Assembly (NCBI GenBank): GCA_973895155.1 | Contig: OZ316897.1 | Location: forward strand, 12,772,001 to 12,836,000 | DNA: 64,000 nucleotides | Direction of reading: 5' to 3' | Origin: Marsupella aquatica | Taxonomy: Eukaryota > Marchantiophyta | Shown: one piece after another, positions 50,450-61,470 of the stretch | Numbering within the stretch: position 1 is the first letter of the stretch | Layout of the letters: each line of letters opens with the position of its first letter | Program-made: the position numbers and the translations under genes | The notes under the pieces: model-generated | Database searches by the model: none | Seen by the model: only the letters and a program-made list of their open reading frames with translations | What the model was told of the DNA's origin: nothing

Positions 50450-52814
50450 ATGGCTGTGGCATTCGCCAGGTATGGCGTTGCGAGCCTGTCGTCGTCCTGT
50501 TCGCCGTTGACATCTCTCAGTGGCAGGGCGGGGATGCGCTCATCGTCAGCCTCTAAGGCTTCTAGAGCGGGTATTGCAAGCAAAAGGATTGTGGCTCCTC
50601 TTTTATTTGTCTACTCGCCAATTCAAGGCAGAGCGCAGCTTGTTACGTCTCCGCAAGATAGCCAAGTGAGAGGGAGAAGCAGCAGCAGCAGCGGCGGCCG
50701 GGGCTGCTTTGACGACGCCATGGCACTGCTTGCCTCGGCACCTGTGCTGCCGAAGCTCGTGGTGCTGGACCTCGACTTTACGGTCTGGCCCTTTTACTGG
50801 TAAAGCCATCCTCTCTACTCGTTTGTCCTGCCTTTCCCTGGGGTTGTCGGAGTAGAATCAGGGACTGGTAATGAGCTGCGGTCGGTAGTCATTATTAATT
50901 GAGATTTCAGTTCGGACTGGATGAATGCTTGACGGAAGGGCAATTGGTTGATTTGATCTAATTTAACTTCTAGTGGCTTCGTTGGGACTGTGCAAAGAAT
51001 CCCCCATCAATAGTTTCTGTGACGTGCCCCACATTTGCGTTCATGATATTTGAACCTCATATCATGGTTTTTCAGCCCTTAAGAGTACTCTGTGAGACGG
51101 CGTTTGATCAATTCGCCTGCTGTTTACACTCTTTGATTGGGGCTCCGGACTCTGTTTGATGAGGGCTGTTTGATTCATGGGTCAATGCTACCTTTCTTGA
51201 TATACTCGTACTATCAATTCTTCTGTCTTGGGCGAGCCACAGAGAGTTCCATCATTTTTCTTGTCAATATTCCATCGAAGCATTCGGCTGAGCTGCATAA
51301 AAATGAGGCAAAGGGCATGGGCGGGTAAAGAAACGAGAACATGGTGACATGAGAGTTGAATTGGGCTCTTCCAATGTTGAACAGTTGGCTTTTTCGGAGT
51401 TTGGAGCTTTTACCAGGCCTCTCGTTTGCAGCCAATGCAGCTCCGAGTATTGAGGATCTTTTCTCAATTGCCTGTTTCCTCCCAACCCCGAATGATGCTG
51501 TGGATGACTATGAAAACTCAATGCTTTCTGCACAGCATTGGGCAGCTGGGTAATAGCTCACTACCTCCCGAAGTTGAGGGAAAGTACGGGTGTAGGGAAC
51601 GTAGTAGATTGCACTTTGTTTTAATTTAATGACTTTCCTGGAAGGTAGCTAAACAATTCCGCTGGACGGGAGTCGTTGATTGGTGTGCAGTTACAAGAGG
51701 TTGTTTCCCCACCTCTTTATACATTTCTTTGCTTCGTTTCAGTGATTATTAATACCTAAGGTCCCAACACCAACTCGTGATATGCTGAAATCGCAAGTCT
51801 CATAACTGAGCATGTTTCTATTCGCAAGCATTGTGTTAGGAAATTTCTACCATGCATGCCTTTCTTCTAGCCATCGTTCATTTGTGTGATTAAATTGAAG
51901 AACTATGTAGATTAATGTGATGCCTTCCGTATCGCAAATGCTGCAGACAATTATCGGGTTCTGTAGATCTTCCGGTCTATCCGGACGTTGTCGACATCGT
52001 TAAAGCCTTAGCAGCTTACAAAGTGGAAATGGCTATAGCATCTCGTTCGCCATCTGCCTCAGTTGCAAAAATCTTCCTGGAGCAGCTCTCTATAAGCAAG
52101 TATTTTCCTTTGAAGGTAAGTCAGGAATCACGGATGAGATTACGGTTGAAACTTTGACGTGTGTTTTCTATCTCAAACATTGACGAAATGTACTGTACAC
52201 TGGTTGCATTTTTTGCGATGTAGCCTTATACACAATTTTCTTGGACTCACAGAAGAGGGGGATTTATGTTTCAAAGTATCCCATTAAGTGGCCTTCGCCA
52301 GCTTTAGATTGACTTAGCCTGGGTTGGCTTCGTGTTAATAGTATTGTTGTTGAGGTCCTGTTTTGATACTGCTGACGTTAGTGGTCATAGCACTACGTAG
52401 CTGCTCATGATTATGGCTTTCTTAAATTTTTGCAGGAAATCTATTTCACCGTCTACTCGAAGACCAAGCACTTCACTGCACTCAAGGAGAAAACCGGCAT
52501 CCCTTACAAATCCGTACTGTTTTTTGACGACGAAGTAAAGAATATTATGGCTGTATGTCCTCTTTCATTGTTCCTGCATTGATTTGCATGATTTTTTAAT
52601 GTTAAGAAATCTTACTGAAGGTATTTTTGTCTGTAACTTCGCACTGCGGCTGCAAGAAATTTTGTGATTTGTTGGCTCAAAATCAAGAATTGACTTTTGG
52701 GAACGTTTGTCTGTGTAGGCTGCCAAATTGGGTGTGACTGGAATTGTTGTGACAGAAGGTTTAGATTTGAAATCTCTGGAAAATGGGTTACATGCAATTG
52801 CTTCGAAAAATTAG
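50450..52814 (+). CDS. MDP1: MDP1-type HAD-family phosphatase with probable transit peptide
   Basis: Magnesium-dependent phosphatase-1 family; in animals it acts on protein phosphotyrosine and on sugar phosphates, and the plant substrate is not known to me. Exons: 50450-50799, probable 9-nt microexon 51691-51699, 51947-52115, 52436-52552, 52719-52814, giving 246 residues. Catalytic motif DLDFT (D107, D109) followed by WPFY; ASRSP at about 150; FFDDE at 205-209; LGVTGIVV near the end. The N-terminal ~90 residues are rich in Ser, Ala and Arg with few acids, like a plastid transit peptide. The shorter start at the later MALLASAP would match cytosolic homologues. Without the microexon, joining 50799 directly to 51947 makes TGA; with it, the join reads WPFYCYKRQLSGS. 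The family call is secure; the microexon is inferred. Confidence 0.88.
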
Positions 52815-53878
52815 TGGTGACAACTCAGTATAGTCTAGAGTCTCGAGTGAAAGTGATTTGTTGGGAGACATGAGTCTTCCCACGATGGGGAAGGTATTTG
52901 CTGTGGGACTGCGGGCACAACGAGCATCTGGGAAAAAGGCCTATTCTTTGTTGGCACGGACGGTGAGACACAATGTTGGGTCGGAGTTCTCACAGCACAG
53001 CATTGAACGAGAAGCATTTCCACCGGATTAATGCTGGTCGGGGAATTATTGTACAAGTGAACCTGCATGGTTGAGACAGTGAAATCCATGCGGGTTGTGG
53101 CAATGTGCCCAGCTTATGTTCCAATCAGCCCATGGTGCCGAGTTGATCACTGTTAATCTCAGCGACCATGATATATTAGTATCTTTTCCCTACGGCGTAC
53201 TCTACACATCAGACCAAAATTCATGGATACAGTGAGGAGGAACAGTACAAAAGGATTGGAAAGGAAACATGGGACAGGATAATTTTATATCCTGCTTTCA
53301 ACCTCCTGTTTACATATTTGATAATAAGGTATACTCATCCTGGAAGTGATGTGTGTACAGGTTTCTAATCCAGAAGACAGCATGTATATGCGTCAGGTGT
53401 AAATCATGAGATTTAATTAACGAACTGCACTATGTATCCGTTTACACGACGATTTTTGTTCCTGAGGTTTGCGTTGGTAATCAGATTTGGATTTCTCTTT
53501 GAATGTCTACATGTCAAGTATCTAGTGTGGGCCGAGTGCAAAGCTTGCACTTCATCTTTAGGTTTGGAGAGGGCAACGACCCTTTCCAAGCTCTCCTTAT
53601 CATCATTGGAATCATCCTCGTGATGGTCCCCTCGTGACTACGCAAGTCTCTTAAGACTGACCAAGACCATTTGTTTCGATAGACCTCGCAGCGTAGTGGG
53701 CCATCGCCATTACTGTCTCATAACCAACTCCCGAGCTCTCTGTGTGTCCGACTATGAGCATGTGCTACAAAGACGACTTCATTTACGGTCGAAGATTGTC
53801 CTTCAAAGCTGTTATCAAATCCTGGGAGAAAAACGCGTTGAATTATGTGAAGAAAAACGGATCGATGCTGAATCCGCT
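52815..53878. other. Spacer between MDP1 and the first dehydrogenase, no gene
   Basis: Includes the 3'UTR of MDP1 and, from about 53770 to 53878, sequence homologous to the 3' flank of the second dehydrogenase. That part is probably the 3'UTR of the minus-strand gene. No other coding signal. Confidence 0.5.
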
Positions 53879-55021
53879 TCATGGGGTAAACAAGGTGAGG
53901 TCTCCCATCCCCACATTTGCCGCAGCTGCAATTAAAGCACTGTCCCACTGCTCCAATCCGAACTTACCAAGATATCTTTGTCCGATGCTTCGTTCGTCGA
54001 TCCTCAGCACATCAGCCTCAACCATCTTAATAAGCTCGTCGACGGCCTCCTGAGGATACATCCAGCACCCTTTCAGCTGGAGGTTGTTATGCATAACGAA
54101 AGAATACGGTATGGAGATATCATCTTGTATGCCGCCCATGAGACTGATCCTCCCTCCGTGCCTCAGCGCAAGCATTCCACTCCTAATGTGGGTCGACTTG
54201 GCAGCTTGCGGCGACGAGATGTCGAAATACACATCCGCTGGTCCGAAGCAGCTTCGCAGTGCGTTGGTCTGGGCCTCTACATCGCCTGTTATCTCCACGG
54301 TCTTGACCCGCGTGGGGCTTAGCGCAGCAAGCTTTTTCAAGATATCGACATTTCGTCCCATAGCTATGACCCTCGCGCCCATTGCAAGGGCAACGAGCAC
54401 GGCACATCCACCAAAGGGTCCTGTTGCCGGAGCGACGATGACCGTCTCACCAGCCTTGACATTGACATCCCTCAGCCCGCCGTAGGGAACCAGCATTCGA
54501 AAAATGATTGCTAGGGATTCGACACTGTACCCCAGGCCCCCATCGCCAACACTCCCGAGGAGCTGTTTCTCGTTCAGCACATGACAATTCTCAAGCGGCA
54601 CCTTCGCGTATTCCGCGTAAGTCGAATCTCTCCACTCCCCTGCCATCAGCTTCTTGCTGCCAGCAGTAAAACCATCGACGATGCCGGACAGGATAATCGC
54701 ACCGCTCGGGTCGTCTCTCCCTCGAATTGTGATGTCGAACAGCACAAGTTGGCCCGGTGTTAGCAGCGTGGCGTCTGGACCGACTGCTGCAATGCGTCCG
54801 ATGGCGCTGTTGCCTAACACGAGCGGTGTGGGGAAGGTGTATGGGCGGATCCCTTCGTAGACCTCACGCGAGTACGCTACAATGCCGGCTGCCATGATGC
54901 GGACCACAGCACTACCAGGGCTCGGCTGCGGGGTGGGAATTTTCTGGACATTAAGAGGCTCACTCCTCGAAGTTAGAACGAGGGCCCGGTGCGTCTTCGG
55001 CAGCTCTTGCTGAGAACCCAT
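53879..55021 (-). CDS. Fungal-like medium-chain dehydrogenase/reductase, paralogue 1
   Basis: Predicted NAD(P)-dependent oxidoreductase of the alcohol dehydrogenase/quinone reductase (MDR) superfamily, 380 residues, one uninterrupted exon. The GroES-like half covers about residues 1-165 (HRALVLTSRSEPL, PGSAVVRI, SAIGRIAAVGPDATLL). The nucleotide-binding half covers about 180-340 (GETVIVAPATGPFGG, GARVIAMGRN, ALRHGGRISLMGG). Where zinc alcohol dehydrogenases carry the GHE motif this protein has GNS, and the early catalytic Cys is absent, so a zinc-independent reaction is likely. The sequence closely recalls dehydrogenases of ascomycete fungi (AVVRI, GEWRDSTYAEYAKVPLENC, LVPYGGLRDV) more than plant ADH or alkenal reductases. 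The missing introns fit transfer from a fungus or a retrogene origin. Substrate unknown. Start chosen at the first ATG, shared with paralogue 2. Confidence 0.9.
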   Translation of the reverse strand: MGSQQELPKTHRALVLTSRSEPLNVQKIPTPQPSPGSAVVRIMAAGIVAYSREVYEGIRPYTFPTPLVLGNSAIGRIAAVGPDATLLTPGQLVLFDITIRGRDDPSGAIILSGIVDGFTAGSKKLMAGEWRDSTYAEYAKVPLENCHVLNEKQLLGSVGDGGLGYSVESLAIIFRMLVPYGGLRDVNVKAGETVIVAPATGPFGGCAVLVALAMGARVIAMGRNVDILKKLAALSPTRVKTVEITGDVEAQTNALRSCFGPADVYFDISSPQAAKSTHIRSGMLALRHGGRISLMGGIQDDISIPYSFVMHNNLQLKGCWMYPQEAVDELIKMVEADVLRIDERSIGQRYLGKFGLEQWDSALIAAAANVGMGDLTLFTP

Positions 55022-55620
55022 GGCGATGAGAAGATGGTGTTCCGTTTGTTGTTAGAGTTTCAATCCCGGTTTCAATGGAGTACAATGTCTGATGATCGAC
55101 CAAGAGACCAGATAGGATGACTTGTCACAAAACTAAAAGCAGCAAGGGAATTGAACGACGTATTGAGCAGAGGAGTAAAATGTGACCTGATCCGGATTGG
55201 AAACAAGTCTTCGGAGCGCATTCAGTTTCTCCAAATCCGAATGGAGCTGCCGCTGATTTTAATCACTAAAGCGGAACCATATCTGAGCTCGAAAGAGTCT
55301 GGATGGAGGTCACTGAGTTAGTCCAGGACTCGATTGGATGCGTGCTCGACAGATTTCTACCAAACTTATAGCTCTTGAGACTGAAGTGTGACTTACTGTC
55401 TACGTAAGGCGATTCACGACGAGATTGTTCTCATTGTCCGTGCGCCTTCCCATGTGAATGGAAAAGCGAAGCAAAAGATATCCACCAGGGATCTGTCTAC
55501 TTCGCATCATCTGCGATGAAGGTCGAAAAGATACCCACAAGCGAAGCTTCAGTCGAAATGTCGAAATCGAAGGTGAAGCCAGTTGTAGCACTGCCCTCCC
55601 TCCACGTCCTGCGAGCATCA
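55022..55620 (-). promoter_or_regulatory. 5' flank of dehydrogenase paralogue 1
   Basis: The first 45-50 bases upstream of the ATG match those of paralogue 2 (AACAACAAACG, GAACACCA, CATCGCC), so a common leader was duplicated. Farther upstream there is no match that I could follow. No gene is seen. The 111-bp array starts at about 55620. Confidence 0.5.
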
Positions 55621-56380
55621 TCTGCTCCAGTGGAGTGCGAGATTCGGGTCAACCCTCCCTAAGTGCAATCCGAGTGGACTAATCTCAGAATTCCACTTCT
55701 CCATTAGTGCAACTGGAGAGATAAGTGACGTGAGTTATACAATTTATAGGGTCTTAGGGTCATCTCTCCCTAAGTGCAATCCCAGTGTAGTAATCTTACA
55801 ATATCACTACTCCATGAGTGCAATTGGAGAGATGAGTGACGTGAGTTATACAATTTATAGGGTCTTAGGGTCATCCCTCCCTAAGTGCGAATCTAGTGGA
55901 GTAATCTCAGAATTCCACTCCTCCATGAGTGCAATTGGAGAGATGAGTGAAGTGAGTTATACAAATTTTATTGGGTCTTAGGGTCATCCCTCCCTAAATG
56001 GAATCCAGTGGAGTAATCTCAGACTTTCACTTCTTCATGAGTGCAATTGGAGAGATTAGTGAGGTGAGTTATACAAATTTTATCGGGTCTTAGGGTCATC
56101 CCTCCCTAGGTGCAAATCCAGTGGAGTAATCTCAGAATTCCACTTCTCCATGAGTGCAATTGGAGAGATGAGTGACGTGAGCTATACAATTTATCGGGGT
56201 TTAGGGGGTCATCCATCGTGAAAATCCACTGGAGTAATCTCAAGATCCCAAGATTACTCCAGAGCTCCTGGCAAGACACCCCAAGTATCCACTGTATCAT
56301 AAGTGCATGGGATATCCATTATGCACTAGTCCATGAGTGCAATTGGAGAGATGAGTGACATGAGATGTAGTCTACCAGGT
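55620..56380. repeat. Tandem array of 111-113-bp units, five clear copies plus a degenerate one
   Basis: The word GTGCAA(T/C)TGGAGAGAT(G/A)AGTGA starts at 55707, 55818, 55929, 56041, 56154 and, after a disturbed stretch, 56337, so the first four steps are 111, 111, 112 and 113 bp. Each unit also carries GAGTTATACAA, GGGTCTTAGGGTCATC, TCCCTAAGTGCAAT and TGGAGTAATCTCAGAATTCCAC. Several GTGCAAT/ATTGCAC-type words occur per unit. Non-coding. Confidence 0.9.
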
Positions 56381-56914
56381 CTAAGTGCAGGCTACTGGGA
56401 AGACACCTCAAACCTGCACTTATCCACTTACTGCATGCACTATATCATAAGTGCGGAAGATATCATTTAGTACTTCTGTATGTTCAGGCTATACTATTTA
56501 ATAAGTGCATGCAAAATTGCTCACTTCCTCATTTGTCTTGTCAGGTCATACACTTAGGACTCCTCATACCCTGAACCCTCACAGTGCACAATTCAACTGA
56601 ATCCTGACTACTACAACTGTGTGCTAGCTCAACTCACCCTAGATCCATGCCTAAATAATAGTAGACACTTCTATTCTACCGCATTAGGTAAAATTCTGTT
56701 ATTCATATACATTAATGCAACGGATTGGGCTCACATTTACAAAGAAACCTGGATAATTGCAATGCTTACATGGGGATTGAAACTCATTTGCAGTCAATAC
56801 AAAAATCTTTCCTGTGCAATGGTACATGTGTTAGGGAAATATTGCCTTAGAGAGAACTGCTTAGAATATTTTTGATATATGCTTTAACTTATATATCCCA
56901 TTAGCTTTCACAAA
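56381..56914. other. Spacer, no gene
   Basis: Continues with scattered ATAAGTGCA words related to the array upstream. One 84-codon open frame (56621-56875) has no family signature. Confidence 0.5.
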
Positions 56915-57838
56915 AGCTTCGAGATATATGCTTGATGGCCCCCTATGAAACTTTTTGTACCTAATAGACCCTTATGAAACTTTTTTTTTACCTAAGAGAC
57001 CCTCTCTTAATGAGCCGTGTTCTTATGAGGTGCCAAACTGTGTAGTTGACCACAACCGGGTTCTAAATAGGAGGGGGGTGGATTTAGCCATGAAGACATA
57101 GTGCATTATGCATTTGTGTGTTGTGAGGGGTTTAGGGTTGTCGCTGCTACCTGACAATTGTTGCTCTTTGATACTTTGTGTTGCGGGAGGGAAGCGCTTG
57201 GGTTTTGTTGATGCTTGGGTTTTGTCTATACCTTTAGGTTGTTGATTGAAGCCTTAGAGCCTAGTGCTTACTGATACAAAACAAGTGCCCAATGGCCAGT
57301 GATAGAAAAGTGTTTGTGGAAGTACCAGGATCATAACGACTGCACTTTCCTCCAACTGGTAGTCGCAGATAAAAAATATCGATAAAAAAGTTTTACCCAC
57401 AATACAGTAAAAATTCAATTCTGAAGACATAATTCATATTGTTCTCGCTTCGCAGTTTGTGTAGCGTCCGCGTTTCAAATCCAAAGACATAATTCATATT
57501 GTCTTCACTTTGGAATTTGTGTAGCGTCCGCGGTTCAAATTTGAAGGCATAATCCATATAGTCTTCACTTTGCAGTTTGGATAGCGGCGGCCACAATTCC
57601 ACGGTTCCCCTAACCATGTCGTTTGACCTTTTTGTTCAACTGTGCAAGGTTGGGTGCCGGGTTGGATGGTGCAGTTGGTCATTGCATCAAGAAAAAATTG
57701 GCTAGAGTGATTGCCACAAGAACAACTGACACAAAAGTGTAACATAGGGCCTATTGCATAAAAAACAGTTTCATAGGGGCCCATCAGGTAAGAAAGTTAC
57801 ACCAGAGGGCCCATCAAACATATACCTCCAAAAGCTCC
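56915..57838. mobile_element. MITE-like element with terminal inverted repeats of about 75 bp
   Basis: The left end (about 56915-57002) and right end (about 57752-57838) match in reverse complement through AGCTT, G(A/G)TATATG(C/T)TTGATGG, ACCT(A/G)AT(A/G)G(A/G)(C/G)CC and CTATGAAACT. The interior of about 750 bp has no transposase but contains three 60-bp tandem units at about 57412-57596. Exact ends and target-site duplication could not be fixed. Confidence 0.6.
57412..57596. repeat. 60-bp tandem repeat, three copies
   Basis: The word GAAGACATAATTCATATTGT and its variants start at about 57422, 57482 and 57542, each followed by CTTC-CTTTG-AGTTTGTGTAGCGTCCGCG or a close variant. The period is 60 bp. 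The array lies inside the 56.9-57.8 kb inverted-repeat element. Confidence 0.8.
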
Positions 57839-58300
57839 CCAACATTATGTTTTTCCCTTATGTTTTTACAGACTCCCATAAGAAGTTGTTTGTAAACTCT
57901 CCACCACGTGCCACCACATCCACACATTTGATCACAACAGGAAACAAGGAGTTTTCAACAAGAAACAAACATGACCGTTTGTGTTTAACTTGAGGCAAAC
58001 AAAACAATTATCTGACCAAGTAATTGTAAACAGATCAAATTACTGGAAAACAAAATTTGAAATACGAAATAGCTGGATAAACCAAAATAACTGATGGGAT
58101 GTCTTGTCAGTGATATATCAGTGTTTTACATCTAGATATTTGTATTTGTTTTCTTCTTCAAGGTTCTTAAAAAGCTAACCAGTAGAAATACAAAGAGTGA
58201 GAACCCCTTGGCTTCATACTATAAGTAACCTAAGTAAACAATCAGAACCCCATGGGCTCCATACCAAAACCTCTCGTGGACCCTAGGGCATTACAGTCCA

Positions 58301-58599
58301 ATTTTTTTTCCCTTGAAAGCCAAAAGCAAACCCATCCAACAGAGGATAGACATTATGTTCCAAACCATATGAATTTAGGTAGGGTAGCCACAAGGGGACA
58401 ATACCCAAGGATCCCACAAGGACCCAGACCAGTAGGGAGAGAGGGTTGAGCCAAGGCCCCAAAGCGGACAGGATACCAGGACTCCCACCATTGCACCCCA
58501 CCCACACATAAACTCCACACCCCTTGTGTGCGAAGGGGGAATTTAACCTGGGACCCGAGTCTCGGTTCTAGGCGCATCCCCTGGCCAACTGACCAAACC
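58301..58599 (-). mobile_element. tRNA-derived SINE, copy 2, with 12-bp target-site duplication
   Basis: Same family as 16526-16835. On the minus strand it starts near 58599 with GGTCAGTTGGCCAGGGG (A-box region), followed after about 45 nt by GGTTAAATTCC (B-box-like). It ends with an oligo-A tail seen as a T run at 58302-58309. Flanks CATTACAGTCCA (58289-58300) and CATTACTGTCCA (58600-58611) match at 11 of 12 positions. The body retains a fuller tRNA-like head than copy 1. Confidence 0.85.
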
Positions 58600-58718
58600 C
58601 ATTACTGTCCATTGTTGTTTGGTTCTGCTCAAGTTGGAATCATTGCGGAGTGGCTTCTTCCTTAGTGAATTTTTCATCTTGAATCTTAGTCTGACCCACG
58701 ACTTACTTTATTGAATTT

Positions 58719-58850
58719 GCACTTTACTGGTTGAAGTGTTTGCAGGTCAATGGGGTGGGCCAAGTACCATACAAAAGATTTGCTAGTGCACTTTACTGGT
58801 TGGAGTGTTTGTAGGTCAATGGGGTGGGCCAAGTACCATGCAAATCTAGT
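58719..58850. repeat. 69-bp tandem duplication
   Basis: GCACTTTACTGGTTG(A/G)AGTG at 58719 and 58788 opens two nearly identical units that run through GGTCAATGGGGTGGGCCAAG. No gene nearby. Confidence 0.8.
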
Positions 58851-61470
58851 GCAGATGAATTTTTTGTGCCATTAAAAAAAGAAGTGTTCTTAGCCTCTCT
58901 GTGTCTACAAGAATCTGTACACCACAGCTCTGGAGTTGGGAAGGCCTGACATAGCATAGACTCAATTTACATAATTAAACTCAGCCATAATTCTTTTAAT
59001 TTTTTTCAAAGACTGCTCATTTAATGAAGGCCACTAAGATCAAGCTCCCAACATTTTTTTTCTCCACAAGACCTGGCTTGCTTGACATGCCCTAGCATCT
59101 CTATCAGTCCTTGTATTAGTCTTGCTTTTGCCCTATTTTTGCCCAGTCGGAGCCCAACTCTTTGCTGCCATTCGCATCTTTTGTCCCCACTTTTGTTCCA
59201 TCTCTTGTATCATCAACAAATAAAGATTCTTGCCCGACTCTTGCCCATGTACTCTCACTACCCATTTGAGCCCTATTATTTTTGTGTTGACTTGAATGAA
59301 ATTATTTGATAACATAAATTCATGTACTATTTTGAACAAGATGTGGCTTTGCATTGACAACATTTTGCACATGAAATGGGCAAGAACAAACAGTTTGATC
59401 CGCCTATAAATCCCAGCCTTTAATCAACACAAATTTAACTTACCTCGACGTCTCTATGCAATGTGTTGGCATTGCGCTTGGCATTGCGCTTGGCCACAAC
59501 ATGGCCATAATAACCACATAGCCGCGACACCCTCATCACTGGAAGGATGCCATCACAATAATGACAATATGGTGGCAACAACATCTTAGATGTTAAACAC
59601 CTTTCTTGCCTTGCTTGCATTAATTTGCATTGTCTACATTTTTTTTTTGACTCACTTGCATTTTTTAAATTTTTTTTTTGCCTTTTTATTAACATCTTTG
59701 CCTGACCTCAACAGGTTTGCCTTGCCTGGAAATGACTGCAACAACTATATGGCTGAAATGAGACATAACATGCCTCAACACCTACCTCGCAAAGACTATA
59801 TTTTCTTGCTTCATCTTGACAGCTTTGCCTTGCTTTGAGATCGATTTGCCTTTGAACATCTTTCTCGCCTCACATCTTTTCTTGCCTCAACATCATTTTT
59901 TCTGTCAATGTCTTAGCACTCCCTTGACATCTTTTTCTTTCCCCAACATCTTTCTCTCACCTCAATATCTTTTTCTCTCCTTCATAACTTTTCCTCACCT
60001 TGACAGCCTTTGTGCAACGCACGGGCATTGGGCGAGTATATCTCCAAAATGGAACCTGCTCTAGCTTTAGTCTCTTAGTCCCTTCACCATGTGAATGAAA
60101 TCAAACATGTAATAAACTCAACTAGAGCATACACACTCCTCCATCCCTTCATGATTCTCAATGAAATCAAACTTGTAGTAGCTTTGGGCCCCCCTCAGGT
60201 CTCGTTACAAACTAATTTTATTAGTTAATAACATTACTAACAAATGATAGTGACATGGATTCACAGAAGCACATGGAGGGGCAGGTATATATCACTGTCC
60301 CAAAGAACAAAAACGCCAAACTCGGAGAGGATTCCAATGGTGAAATGTTAGAACTGGCTTGTTGTCATGTTTTACTCGACTGGATTGCATTGGATAGGAG
60401 GTTGCAAGTGTGGGGTCTATTTTGACTAGATGCAGTTGACAAGTTGATTCAGGTTTATCTCCTTTTGAGCTGCTTTTCATTGTCAAATAACAATTAATGG
60501 CTTTCGAGACCAGAACAAGTTATTCTCCTCTGTGTACTTTGTTCCTTTTTTCCTTTATATTGTTTTGGCCTGTTTCAGTAAATTTGCTCTTTTTCTCGTC
60601 CAGAACGTTATTCAACAAGAAGGTGCAGACACTGACCCAAACACTTTATGATTGTAGTCCGATTTTCCAGAGGTGATTGACGTCAGTCGAATGATAGTTT
60701 GTTGCGAGGTATTCTATGTTGCGAGCAAACAGGAGATTTTGATAGCGAGGAGATTTTGATAGCGAGACAATAATGGTTCCAAATTTCAGTTACTTTTTGG
60801 TGCCTTTTATATTTTTTGTGTTTTTTTAAAGGCTGCAGATGGCTAGCGAGCTCGCTAGCAAAAAGGAGTCCCCAAAAGGGATGTTATCAACCAAGTAGTT
60901 GATAGCTAGGCAGTTGCATGTAGAAAAATAGGGGTCATGCAAAAATAGGGGTCATGCAGGAATTTTTTTGGCTAGTGCGAGTAAAAATATTACATTTACT
61001 GTTTGCTCGCAAGTTACAATTACTGTTTGTTGCTGCTGGCGTCAGATCCCTTTGCGGTGGATTGTTGTACGTAGTGAGTAAGTCACACCTGAGTCCAAAG
61101 GTCCAGAACGTTTCAATTCCCGTTGCAATTGGGTAAAGCTATGGACAGCAAAATCACCCGGCGATGGACTATTCAGTGCACTCCATACAGAGTCTTAGAG
61201 GTCAGACATGTTCGACTTCAGTGATTAGAATCGGCGGCAGCGACATCCGGGCTAGTGGAGAATTGCTCCTGCTCTGAAGACTTGCGTTCTCCCATCTGGA
61301 TCAAGTCTTGCTGTGAGAAATCTGTCTCAATTCGTCGTTCAATTCCCCTTTCGCTGTGACACTTTTAGTCCTTTCTCGTCTCGTCTCGATTCTCGATTGA
61401 CCATCAGACACTTTACTGGAATGGAACTCAACAACAAACGCTTTGTGCCGAACACCAACTCGCCATCGCC
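58851..61470. other. Intergenic and upstream region of dehydrogenase paralogue 2
   Basis: No gene is recognised. The part 59590-60010 is strongly C/T-rich on the plus strand and is described separately. Short direct duplications occur near 60733-60765 (GAGATTTTGATAGCGAG) and 60925-60958 (AATAGGGGTCATGCA). The last 45-50 bases before 61471 match the leader of paralogue 1. Confidence 0.5.
59700..60042 (-). repeat. Diverged G/A-rich minisatellite with the GTGCGTTGCAC end motif
   Basis: On the minus strand the segment opens at about 60042 with TATACTCGCCCAATGCCCG followed by TGCGTTGCACAAA. It then runs as loosely repeated GAGAGAAAGATGTTG and AAGATGTNNAGG words to about 59700. The same order of end motif then GAGA/GATGT repeats is seen at 24641-25165 in the other direction, so both look like copies of one repeat family. 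Confidence 0.6.
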
